A stretch of 64,000 bases of DNA, taken from positions 1-64,000 of the forward strand of contig JAEUQC010000015.1 of assembly GCA_016789905.1 (NCBI GenBank). Reading direction: 5' to 3'. The position numbers and the translations under genes are program-made. The notes below the pieces were generated by a model, which saw nothing but the letters and a program-made list of their open reading frames with translations, was not told the origin of the DNA and did no database searches. The DNA is from Bryobacterales bacterium (GTDB lineage Bacteria; Acidobacteriota; Terriglobia; Bryobacterales; Bryobacteraceae). Positions 18,023 through 25,909 of this stretch are shown here, in pieces. The number at the start of each line of letters is the position of its first letter. The stretch's first letter is position 1.

Positions 18023-18673
18023 TTAGCGGGAATGTGGTTTTTGCGTTTTCAGCCGGTGATATTCGTTTAGCACCTTTTCGACGTAGGCGCGCGTTTCGGC
18101 GTACGGCGGAACACCGTTGTACTTCTGCACGGCCCCGGGGCCGGCATTGTAGGCGGAAAGCGCCCTGTAGACCTGATCGGGGTAGTTTTCGTACTTAACG
18201 AGCAAATCGCGAAGGAGCCGGGCGCCGCCCTCGATGTTTTCCTTCGTATCGTGGGGGTTCACGTTGAGGGCGCGGGCCGTATCGGGCATCAGTTGCATGA
18301 CGCCGATGGCGCCTTTCGGCGAACGGGCGTTGGTCTGGAACGCCGATTCTATTTTGGCGATGCTGAGGAGGATCTCCGGCGGGAGCCCGGCGCCGTTGGC
18401 GGCGTCGTGCAGGTGCTCTTTCGTGGTCTTCGGGGGCGGCGGAGGCGGCGGGGCAGGCACTGCGGACGGGGGCGTCGCGGGTAGTGCCGCCGGCGGCTCC
18501 AGGGTTTCAATGGCGGCCACAGAGGCGCGGGGGATTTCCACGGTGCCCTCGCCAGAGCGGATGCGGATGTTTTCTCCGACGATTTCGTGGCCTTTCGCCG
18601 GGATCCGGTAGCCGGTATGGAGGACGATTTCTTCGCCGGCGAAGAGGAAGAAGGCTAGCAGCGGCGTCATCAT
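18023..18673 (-). CDS. SLT-domain lytic murein transglycosylase
   Basis: A 216-residue periplasmic muramidase-like protein. After MMTPLLAFFLFAGEE comes a short beta-rich region and a proline-rich linker (residues about 70-90), then an SLT domain. LSIAKIESAFQTNARSPKGAIGVMQLMPDTA carries the catalytic Glu (IES) and the GVMQLMP motif, and ALSAYNAGPGAV is the conserved glycan-cleft segment. It would cleave peptidoglycan to 1,6-anhydro-muropeptides. ATG 18673 was chosen because it overlaps the TGA of the small upstream membrane-protein gene (ATGA at 18670-18673); the adjacent in-frame ATG at 18670 is the alternative. Confidence 0.88.
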   Translation of the reverse strand: MMTPLLAFFLFAGEEIVLHTGYRIPAKGHEIVGENIRIRSGEGTVEIPRASVAAIETLEPPAALPATPPSAVPAPPPPPPPKTTKEHLHDAANGAGLPPEILLSIAKIESAFQTNARSPKGAIGVMQLMPDTARALNVNPHDTKENIEGGARLLRDLLVKYENYPDQVYRALSAYNAGPGAVQKYNGVPPYAETRAYVEKVLNEYHRLKTQKPHSR

Positions 18674-18846
18674 TTCATGGTCCGGTAGTGGCGGCGGAGC
18701 AGATAACCAACGGCAAAAAAGAAGACCGCGGCGCACTCCATGACAACGGCCCCCTTCGGCAAACCGCTGGTATAGAAGTAGATCCCGGTGAGCGACAGGA
18801 TGCCGGCGGCGATGAAGAAGGGGAATGTATTGGACGCGTTGTCCAT
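18670..18846 (-). CDS. 58-residue two-span membrane protein coupled to the transglycosylase
   Basis: Reading the minus strand from ATG 18846 gives a 58-residue frame ending at TGA 18670-18672. It contains two hydrophobic helices (TFPFFIAAGILSLTGIYFY and AVVMECAAVFFFAVGYLL) and a basic C-terminus (RRHYRTMK), consistent with a small inner-membrane hairpin with both ends in the cytoplasm. Its stop overlaps the start of the SLT gene by four bases, strong evidence that it is a real translated gene despite its size. No family is recognised. Confidence 0.65.
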   Translation of the reverse strand: MDNASNTFPFFIAAGILSLTGIYFYTSGLPKGAVVMECAAVFFFAVGYLLRRHYRTMK

Positions 18847-18912
18847 CTGCTAGAAAGTATGACGCACGCGAGGGCGAAAGCGTGCAACGCGATATGATGA
18901 GTGCTTTCCCCG

Positions 18913-20082
18913 ATGACTACGGTTACCCATTTGGAATGCAGCGTTACCGGCGAGCGCTACGAAGCCGGTACAGTACAGAACCTGTCGCGGACGGGCATGC
19001 CGCTGCTGGTGCGGTATGACCTGAAGACGGCGCGGGAGAATTGGAATCGAGACTGGCTGGCGAATGGCCCGCGTTCCATGTGGCGGTACGCGCCGGTGTT
19101 GCCGGTGTCGAAGCCGTCGGCGATGGTGTCGTTGGGCGAGGGGTGGACGCCGTTGATGAAGCTGAAACGCTACGGCGGGTTGAAAAACCTGTGGCTGAAG
19201 GATGAGGGGATCAACCCGACGGGTTCGTTCAAGGCGCGCGGACTTTCGTGTGCCGTGTCGATGTGCGTGGAGTTGGGAATCAAGAAAGTGGCGATTCCCA
19301 GCGCGGGCAACGCGGCCAGCGCGATGGCCGCCTATGCGGCGGCGGCCGGGATTGAAGCGCATATTTTCATGCCGCTGGACGTGCCTCAGTCGAACTATGT
19401 GGAGTGCAAGGCGTTCGGCGCGAACGTGACGCTGGTGGACGGGTTGATCTCCGATTGCGCCAAGATCGTCGCCGAACGGCGGGAGAGCGAAGGTTGGTTC
19501 GATGTCTCCACGCTGAAGGAGCCGTACCGCATTGAAGGCAAGAAAACGATGGGGTACGAACTGGCCGAGCAGATGCAGTGGCGGTTGCCGGACGCGATTT
19601 TCTACCCGACGGGCGGAGGTGTTGGGCTGATTGGCATGTGGAAGGCGTTCGATGAGATGGAAGAGCTGGGGTGGATTGGCGCGGAACGGCCGAAGATGAT
19701 CGCGGTACAGGTGGAGGGGTGCCAGCCGGTGGTGCGCGCGTTTGAACAGGGCGCCGAACGGAGCGAGTTCTGGCAGGGCGCAACGACGGTGGCGAGTGGA
19801 CTGCGGGTGCCGAAGCCGCTAGGCGATTTCCTGGTGCTGCAGGCGGTGCGGAAATCGGGCGGAACGGCGATTGCGGTTTCCGATTCCGACATGATGCGGG
19901 CGGGTGTGCAACTGGCGACCGACGAAGGGATCTTCGTGGCGCCGGAGGGCGCGGCGTGCCTGGCGGCGCTGGACAAGCTGCTGGCAAGCGGGTTCCTGAA
20001 ACCGGAAGAGCGAACGGTGATTTACAACACCGGTTCCGGGCTGAAATACCTGGAGGCGTACTCGGCGCTGTTTCCGCGTTAG
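18913..20082 (+). CDS. thrC: Threonine synthase (PLP-dependent)
   Basis: Converts O-phosphohomoserine to threonine. The 389-residue product has an N-terminal LECSVTGERYEAGTVQNL ribbon-like region, the PLP lysine in NPTGSFKARG (Lys 107), IPSAGNAASAMAAYAAAAG for phosphate/cofactor contacts, and PTGGGVGLIGMWKAF, the PLP-phosphate loop. An in-frame GTG at 18901 is a possible earlier start; ATG 18913 fits the usual N-terminus better. No homoserine kinase or dehydrogenase is adjacent. Members of this fold include threonine dehydratase-like and cysteate synthase enzymes, but the N-terminal region and length favour threonine synthase. Confidence 0.85.
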   Translation: MTTVTHLECSVTGERYEAGTVQNLSRTGMPLLVRYDLKTARENWNRDWLANGPRSMWRYAPVLPVSKPSAMVSLGEGWTPLMKLKRYGGLKNLWLKDEGINPTGSFKARGLSCAVSMCVELGIKKVAIPSAGNAASAMAAYAAAAGIEAHIFMPLDVPQSNYVECKAFGANVTLVDGLISDCAKIVAERRESEGWFDVSTLKEPYRIEGKKTMGYELAEQMQWRLPDAIFYPTGGGVGLIGMWKAFDEMEELGWIGAERPKMIAVQVEGCQPVVRAFEQGAERSEFWQGATTVASGLRVPKPLGDFLVLQAVRKSGGTAIAVSDSDMMRAGVQLATDEGIFVAPEGAACLAALDKLLASGFLKPEERTVIYNTGSGLKYLEAYSALFPR

Positions 20083-20093
20083 CGGCGGGGGTG

Positions 20094-20525
20094 TCAAACC
20101 CGGTAGGTGTCTTCGCGCCAGTACTTCACCTGCTTTTTGATCTCATCGGGCTTCAAGCCCTGTTCGGCGGCGCGAGCGGCCAGGGCGGGGAACTCATCAT
20201 CGCTGGCGAAGCGCAGGGCGACGATTTGGAGCGGGGCGAGGCGCGCGTCGAGCGGTTTACCGGTAAGGATGAAGTGGCGCAAGCTTTCTTCGGCGCGGAT
20301 GGCGCGGTCTTGCGCTTTCAACGCGAAGATGCGGGCGTAGAATGCGGCGGCAAAGACGCAAGTGGTGACAACGAGCAGGAGCGCCGCGCTGTAAAGGCGC
20401 TGATGGTCGGCAATGGAACGGTACAGATTTACGCCGCACCCGATGATGGTGAGAAAAAGTACGAAACCGAGAGCGAGAAAACCGGGCACGCGCTGGGTGT
20501 GGTTCTGGTAGTTTTGGTTTGCCAT
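20094..20525 (-). CDS. DUF6526-like membrane protein
   Basis: A 143-residue protein beginning MANQNYQNHTQRVPGF, with two membrane helices (about 15-35 and 45-68) and a C-terminal soluble helical region (LRFASDDEFPALAARAAEQGLKPDEIKKQVKYWREDTYRV). The N-terminal NQNYxNHxR motif and two-span layout are hallmarks of the DUF6526 group, whose function is unknown. An in-frame GTG two codons upstream (20531) is an alternative start. It is convergent with thrC (11 bases between stops) and divergent from the xdhC gene. Confidence 0.75.
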   Translation of the reverse strand: MANQNYQNHTQRVPGFLALGFVLFLTIIGCGVNLYRSIADHQRLYSAALLLVVTTCVFAAAFYARIFALKAQDRAIRAEESLRHFILTGKPLDARLAPLQIVALRFASDDEFPALAARAAEQGLKPDEIKKQVKYWREDTYRV

Positions 20526-20565
20526 CGGCACTATGGTCGCACGGGTGGCTGGTAAGATTGACGGA

Positions 20566-21402
20566 ATGGACCTGTTTGATGAAATAGTGCGGCTGCGCAG
20601 GATGGGGCAAAAGTGCGCGTTGGCGACGATTGTTCAGGTAAACGGCTCCATTCCCAGCTACGAGAGTGCGAAGTTGCTGGTGCGGGAAGACGGGTCGATG
20701 ATCGGAACGATCGGCGGCGGCTGTGTGGAGGCCGAGGTGTGGAACGCGGCGCGAGAGGTGATTGCCACGGAGCGTCCGCGGCAGATGAAATTTTCGTTGG
20801 GACAGGACGCGGCGTATGATAACGGGCTAATTTGCGGCGGGCAATTGGAGGTGTTTGTGGAAGCGATCGTTCCTCAGCCGAAAGCCTATATCTTCGGCGC
20901 GGGCCATATTTCCAAGAGCCTGTGCAAGGTAGCATCGCTGGCCGGGTTCGCTGTGACGGTGATCGACAACCGGGAACAATATGCCAACCGGGAGCGATTT
21001 CCCGAGGCGGAGGACGTGTTCGCCGAGGAGTATGAGGAACTGTTCCCGAAACTGACCATACGGGACACGAGTTACGTGATCATCGTGACGCGCGGCCATC
21101 GCGACGACATGCGTGTGCTGCGATGGGCGGTGGAAACGCCAGCGCGCTACATCTCCATGATCGGCAGCAGGCGGAAGGTGATCGGTGTGGTGAAGGAACT
21201 GGAAAAAGAGGGCGTGGCGAGGACGGGGCTGGACCGGTTGTTTGCGCCGATGGGGTTTGAGATCGGCGCGATTACGCCGGAGGAGATTGCCGTTTCCGTG
21301 GTGGCGGAGATGATCGCGGCGCGACGCAACCCGGATTCCAAATGGCGGGAGCATTCGAAATCGATATTCCAGACCGGCGCGGCGCAGGCGCTATTGAAGT
21401 GA
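20566..21402 (+). CDS. XdhC/CoxI family protein (molybdoenzyme maturation factor)
   Basis: A 278-residue protein with the XdhC_CoxI N-terminal block (CALATIVQVNGSIPSYESAKLLVREDG, GTIGGGCVEAEVW) and the C-terminal XdhC Rossmann domain (AYIFGAGHISKSLCKVASLAGFAVTVIDNREQYAN, SMIGSRRKV). XdhC proteins bind molybdenum cofactor and help sulfurate and insert it into xanthine-dehydrogenase-family enzymes. No such enzyme is encoded in the window, so the partner is elsewhere. ATG 20566 was chosen for the conserved MDLFDEI start. Its stop overlaps the following GTG start (GTGA at 21399-21402). Confidence 0.88.
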   Translation: MDLFDEIVRLRRMGQKCALATIVQVNGSIPSYESAKLLVREDGSMIGTIGGGCVEAEVWNAAREVIATERPRQMKFSLGQDAAYDNGLICGGQLEVFVEAIVPQPKAYIFGAGHISKSLCKVASLAGFAVTVIDNREQYANRERFPEAEDVFAEEYEELFPKLTIRDTSYVIIVTRGHRDDMRVLRWAVETPARYISMIGSRRKVIGVVKELEKEGVARTGLDRLFAPMGFEIGAITPEEIAVSVVAEMIAARRNPDSKWREHSKSIFQTGAAQALLK

Positions 21403-21962
21403 CGGTTTCGGGAGTGATACTGGCCGCGGGTTTATCGCGACGCATGGGGTTCCCCAAGGCCCTATTGCGATGGGACGATGAGCTGTACCTGGACCGGCAG
21501 ATCCGGCTGTTTGGGGCCGTATGCGCGGAGGTGATCGTGGTGCTGCGCGCCGGGGCCGCGCTGGAGGCGTGCCGCCGGTTGGCGGAGGCTCGCGTTGTTT
21601 ACAACCCGGACGCCGACCGCGGGCAACTGAGTTCGCTGCAAACCGGGCTTGCGGCAACGGGCGGCGACGCAGTGCTTTTCAGCCCGGTGGACTACGCGCA
21701 CGTCAAGGAAACAACGGTGCGAGCAGTAGCGGCGGGCGGGACGGGCATGGTGTTGCAGCCGAGTTTCGGGGGCAAGCATGGCCACCCGGTTTGGGTGCGG
21801 CGCCCGGTGGTAGAGGCACTGCTGGCAACGCCCGTAGGCGGAGCGGCGCGGGATGTGGTGCGCGGGTTCGCCAGGGAATTTTTGGAAGTGGATGACGCTG
21901 GTTGCGTGATGGACGCCGATGATCCGGTGGGTTACGCAGCCGTGCGGGAGCGGATGGGATGA
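21399..21962 (+). CDS. MobA/MocA-like nucleotidyltransferase
   Basis: A 187-residue protein with the NTP-transferase signature VILAAGLSRRMGFPKALLRW near its start, followed by a Rossmann-like fold with FSPVDYAHVKETTVRAV (the metal-binding DxA-type region) and GKHGHPVW typical of molybdenum cofactor cytidylyltransferases. It probably adds CMP to molybdopterin for the xanthine-dehydrogenase class of enzymes served by XdhC. The start is taken as GTG 21399, overlapping the xdhC stop, because the first strand begins there. The TGA overlaps the ATG of the AsmA-like gene. Confidence 0.85.
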   Translation: MTVSGVILAAGLSRRMGFPKALLRWDDELYLDRQIRLFGAVCAEVIVVLRAGAALEACRRLAEARVVYNPDADRGQLSSLQTGLAATGGDAVLFSPVDYAHVKETTVRAVAAGGTGMVLQPSFGGKHGHPVWVRRPVVEALLATPVGGAARDVVRGFAREFLEVDDAGCVMDADDPVGYAAVRERMG

Positions 21963-24178
21963 AGCGTAAGTTTTGGATTCTTCTTTTGCTGGTGTTGGCG
22001 GCGTTGGCCGGGGCGCCGTTTCTGAAGGCGGACCGCTTTGGGCCTCGCATCCGATCAGGGCTGGAAAACGCGCTCGGCCGGAAGGTGGAAATCGGCGCCG
22101 TGCGGCTGCATTTGTTGACGGGGCCGGGGTTCAGCGTGCGGAAAGTGGTGATTCACGAGCGGCCGGAATTTTCGGCGGAGCCGTTTGCGTATGTGGACAA
22201 TCTGGTGGTGCGCATCCGGCTGCTGGGCTTGCTATCGGGTAAGTTGGAATTTTCCAGTTTGCGGCTCGACAAGCCGCACGTGAATTTGATGCGCCAGGCG
22301 GATGGCGCCTGGAATGTGCAGGCGTTGCTGGCGCCACAGACGGCGGCGCCGGGTGGCGGCAGTGGCGCGCCGATGCCGGAACTGGAGGTTCGCCGCGGGC
22401 GATTGAATTTCAAGATTGACGACCGGAAGTCGGCGTACTATTTCACCGATGCCGATATCGATTTTTCCTCCGTTGGCGATGGGAATTTCGATATTTGGTT
22501 TGTGGGAGAGATGGCGCGGACGGACCGGATGGCGCGCGGACTGGGCCGCGTGACGGCTCGCGGCCGATTGCGGGATACGGGTGGCGAACCGAAACTGAAT
22601 CTAGACGCCCAACTGGAGCGAAGCGCGTTGCAGGAGTTGGCGCAGTTGGTTGGGCCGCGGGACTTGGGTGTGCATGGCGTTGTGAAGAGCCGGGCGGAGA
22701 TCAGCGGACCTGTGTCCGCGCTGGCGATCAAGGGGCAACTGGACTTGACGGAGTTGCACCACTGGACGCAGCCGCCCCGGGCGGCCGCGTCGAGTGTGGG
22801 GTATACCGGACGCCTTGAACTGGGCGCACAATCGCTGCGGTTGGAGACGGACGCAAAGCGGCCGCTGCGGGCGAAGGTGACATTGGACAAGTATCTGACC
22901 GCTCCCCGGTGGCAGGTGGAGGCGGTGGCGGAAGCGTTGAGCCTGAATGACATGGCGGAGTGGCTGCGTCCTCCGGGCGCGGAGTTCAACGGCATGAAAC
23001 TGGCCGGTACGCTAGATGGGCGCGTGACCGCATCGAACGACATGGCCGCGAATGGAGCGGCAACGTTGACGGCCTTGGACTGGACGTGGGGGGAAGGGAG
23101 CAGGCTGGAAGCGGCCAAGCTGGAGGCCGAGTGGAGCGAGGGCGCGGTGCGCCTGGCACCTGCGACGCTGGAGTTGGATGGGCAGCCGCTGCAGGTGGAA
23201 TGCGATTGGGCTCTGAGTGCGCCTTCCTGGGAGTGCAAGGGCGCAAGCAAGGGCCACGATGTGCGGAAGTTGGGGCGCTGGATGAAGGCTCTGGGGCTGC
23301 GGGCCGCGTGGGTGGAGGACTTGACGGCCGGGCAACTGCGGGGCGCCTTGGCGGTGGGGCAAACGGGCATGGATTCACCGCAATGGAAAGGGCAACTGGA
23401 GTTGCGAAATGCCGAACTCCCGGTTCCCGAATTGGCGGCACCGGTGAAGATCGCGGCAGCCACGGTGGTGTGGCAGCAGGAGCGGTTGTCGATGCCCACG
23501 ATGCGGGCGAGTGCGGGGGGACTCAATTGGGCCGGCGCCTATCGCTATGACGTTGGCGCAACACGCCCCCACCGGTTAACAATTGACGCGGACCTCCTGG
23601 CGATTGCCGAACTGGAAAAGGTATTGGGACCCATGTGGCGGGGAACCGGGTTTCTTTCGAGGGCAATCGGACTTGGCGAGAAAGTCGATAGCGGAGCGGC
23701 CGAAATTGACCTGCGCGCCAAACGGTTGGGAATTGTGGAGAACTTTCGCGCAATGGTTTGGCGCGAAGGAGAGAAGCTGACGATCCAGGGTTTGAGTGGC
23801 GAATGGCGCGGGGGCAAGTTAACGGGCGAGGGCGTGGCTCGATTGGGCGGCGATGTGGAGATGACCGGGAAGGTGGCGGGGGTGGCTTGGGAGGGCGGCG
23901 TGGTGGAGTCAGATTGGAAACTCACAGGCCGAGGGAGAGTGAACGTCGCCGGGAAGGCACGGTTAACCGGCGGCCTGGCGGAGATCATTAGCGGCGGCTA
24001 TCAGTGGTCGAGCAATGGACGGCTGCAAGTGAGTGGCGTGGAGGGGCTGTTCGACGGGAGAAAGGTTGCGGGCAAAGTGACCGGTTCGGGGGAAGGGCCG
24101 GTGTTGATCGAGTTTGGCGAATTGCTGAAACTTCGGGCGGTGGTGACGCCGTTTGCAGTGACGGTGGAAGGCCGCTAG
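21959..24178 (+). CDS. AsmA-like membrane-anchored protein
   Basis: A 739-residue protein with one N-terminal helix (MKRKFWILLLLVLAALAGAPFL) followed by a periplasmic chain. The opening section (FGPRIRSGLENALGRKVEIGAVRLHLLTGPGFSVRKVVI) is diagnostic of the AsmA family; VRIRLLGLLSGKLEFSSLRLDKPHVNLMR is its next conserved unit. Such proteins are now seen as bridge-like lipid or phospholipid carriers to the outer membrane. It is translationally coupled to the nucleotidyltransferase (ATGA), which may be coincidence of operon arrangement, since no direct link to molybdenum cofactor is known. Confidence 0.85.
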   Translation: MKRKFWILLLLVLAALAGAPFLKADRFGPRIRSGLENALGRKVEIGAVRLHLLTGPGFSVRKVVIHERPEFSAEPFAYVDNLVVRIRLLGLLSGKLEFSSLRLDKPHVNLMRQADGAWNVQALLAPQTAAPGGGSGAPMPELEVRRGRLNFKIDDRKSAYYFTDADIDFSSVGDGNFDIWFVGEMARTDRMARGLGRVTARGRLRDTGGEPKLNLDAQLERSALQELAQLVGPRDLGVHGVVKSRAEISGPVSALAIKGQLDLTELHHWTQPPRAAASSVGYTGRLELGAQSLRLETDAKRPLRAKVTLDKYLTAPRWQVEAVAEALSLNDMAEWLRPPGAEFNGMKLAGTLDGRVTASNDMAANGAATLTALDWTWGEGSRLEAAKLEAEWSEGAVRLAPATLELDGQPLQVECDWALSAPSWECKGASKGHDVRKLGRWMKALGLRAAWVEDLTAGQLRGALAVGQTGMDSPQWKGQLELRNAELPVPELAAPVKIAAATVVWQQERLSMPTMRASAGGLNWAGAYRYDVGATRPHRLTIDADLLAIAELEKVLGPMWRGTGFLSRAIGLGEKVDSGAAEIDLRAKRLGIVENFRAMVWREGEKLTIQGLSGEWRGGKLTGEGVARLGGDVEMTGKVAGVAWEGGVVESDWKLTGRGRVNVAGKARLTGGLAEIISGGYQWSSNGRLQVSGVEGLFDGRKVAGKVTGSGEGPVLIEFGELLKLRAVVTPFAVTVEGR

Positions 24179-24213
24179 CGCCCCTCCCGGATCTGTTAGA
24201 CTGCTTGTTCCTC

Positions 24214-25908
24214 ATGCGCCTGTCTGTTCTTTGTGCTTTATCGATTGCCTGCTGCCATGCCGCCGGCTACTCGCTTGGGCCGGATTCCCAGCCGGTTGCC
24301 GGCGTGCCAAAAGGCACTGTGACCAGACATGTCCTGGCGGCCGGGAAGTACTTTCCGGGTACGCCTCACAATTACGCCGTTTACGTGCCGGCGCAGTATG
24401 ACGCATCGAAGCCTGCGGCGTTTATGGTGTTCCTGGATGGGAGCGGCGCGCTCGGGGACGGCGTTCGAGTGCCGGTTGTTTTCGACAATCTGATTCACAA
24501 AAAGGAGATTCCGGTAATGATCGGGATCTTTGTGGATCCCGGTGTGCTGCCGCCTGTAGGGCAGACGCAAAGCCGGTTTGAGCGGGTGTTTGAGTACGAT
24601 TCGTTGAGCGATCGTTATTCGAAGTTCCTAGTGGAGGAGTTGATTGCGGAAGTGGGCCGGAAGTACAACCTGTCGGCCAACCCGAACGATCGGGGGATTT
24701 ACGGCGTCAGCACCGGCGCGGTGGGGGCGCTGGTGGCGGCGTGGCACCGGCCAGACCAGTTTCGCCGCGTGTTGAGTTTCATAGGAACGTTTGTAGCGAT
24801 GAAAGGCGCCGATGGATTCATTTCGCAGATCAGGCGGAGCGAAGCCAAACCGCTGCGGGTGTTTCTGCAGGCCGGAAAAAACGACCACATTGCGCCCAAC
24901 CAACCGCAGGGCACGTTCTACGCGGGAAGCTGGCCGATCAACAATCAGGTGATGCTGGAGGCGCTGCAATTCGCGGGCTACGACGCGAAGCTGGAACTGG
25001 GCGAAGAGGCGCACAACATGAAGCATGGCGCGGCCATACTGCCCGACGCTCTGCGCTGGCTGTGGCGCGGGCATCCAGCGCCCGTCGAGGCGCGGGAACC
25101 GGCGGCGCTGGACGGACCGGATTGGGATAGCCGGGGAAAAGTGTCGTCGATTGTCCGGAGCAATCAGCCCTGGGAGGGTGTTTACGAAGGCGCGGTGGAC
25201 GCCGTGGCGGGGTTGAATGGAACGGTGTACTTCGCCGCCGGCGGAACGCTCTACCGTGTGGCGAATGGGACGGCGGAGCCTTTCAAGAAGGGCGTTGGAA
25301 CAGTGTCGGCGCTGGCGATTGGCGAGGATGGAAAGGTGTATGCCGCGGTGGGAAGGAGGATTATTTCCTATGGCGCGGACACGCGTGTGATCGCCAGCAA
25401 CGTTAGTGCGACGGGACTTGCCGTAACGGCGAAGGGCGCGGTTTACTTCGTCGACGCTGGCAAACGCGCGGGGCGCGTGGGCGGTTCAGTGGTGCCGGTC
25501 GAGATCATGGCGGCGGGCGGGATGGCGCTCTCCCCTGATGACGGAATGGCGGTGGTCACGGATTCCGGCGGTCGCTTCGCGTGGTCCTTCCAGATCGGGC
25601 CGGACGGCGAACTACGCAATGGTGAGCCGTTCTACCGGCTAGAGATGCCGGAAGCCGGGTGGATGAGCGGAGTGCGCAGCGCTGCGTTTGACTCAATCGG
25701 GCAGGTGTATTTCGCCAGTTCGATAGGGTTGCAGATGTGCGAGGCGAACGGGCGCGTGGCGGCGATCCTCCACTCGCCCTCGGGTGTCGTCAAAGGGTTA
25801 GCGTTTGGGAAATCGGAACTGTTCGCGGCGACGGAAAAAGGACTCTTTCGGCGTCCGGTCCGGGTGACCGGCGGCGTGCGGGGAAAGCTGCCGCGCCCGC
25901 CTTTGTAG
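24214..25908 (+). CDS. Secreted Fes-like esterase fused to a SMP-30-like beta-propeller
   Basis: A 564-residue protein with a signal peptide (MRLSVLCALSIACCHAA). Residues 30-285 form an esterase-D/enterochelin-esterase-like alpha/beta hydrolase: VYVPAQYDASKPAAFMVFLDG, GIYGVSTGAVGAL (GxSxG, Ser 166), LQAGKNDH (Asp near 224) and EEAHNMKHG with a candidate catalytic His. Residues about 300-564 are repeated beta strands of the gluconolactonase/SMP-30 propeller type (GEDGKVYAAVG, AFDSIGQVYFAS, GLAFGKSELFAATEKGLFRR). The pairing suggests ester hydrolysis and lactone or sugar binding on one chain; the substrate is unknown. Confidence 0.82.
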   Translation: MRLSVLCALSIACCHAAGYSLGPDSQPVAGVPKGTVTRHVLAAGKYFPGTPHNYAVYVPAQYDASKPAAFMVFLDGSGALGDGVRVPVVFDNLIHKKEIPVMIGIFVDPGVLPPVGQTQSRFERVFEYDSLSDRYSKFLVEELIAEVGRKYNLSANPNDRGIYGVSTGAVGALVAAWHRPDQFRRVLSFIGTFVAMKGADGFISQIRRSEAKPLRVFLQAGKNDHIAPNQPQGTFYAGSWPINNQVMLEALQFAGYDAKLELGEEAHNMKHGAAILPDALRWLWRGHPAPVEAREPAALDGPDWDSRGKVSSIVRSNQPWEGVYEGAVDAVAGLNGTVYFAAGGTLYRVANGTAEPFKKGVGTVSALAIGEDGKVYAAVGRRIISYGADTRVIASNVSATGLAVTAKGAVYFVDAGKRAGRVGGSVVPVEIMAAGGMALSPDDGMAVVTDSGGRFAWSFQIGPDGELRNGEPFYRLEMPEAGWMSGVRSAAFDSIGQVYFASSIGLQMCEANGRVAAILHSPSGVVKGLAFGKSELFAATEKGLFRRPVRVTGGVRGKLPRPPL

Positions 25909-25909
25909 G

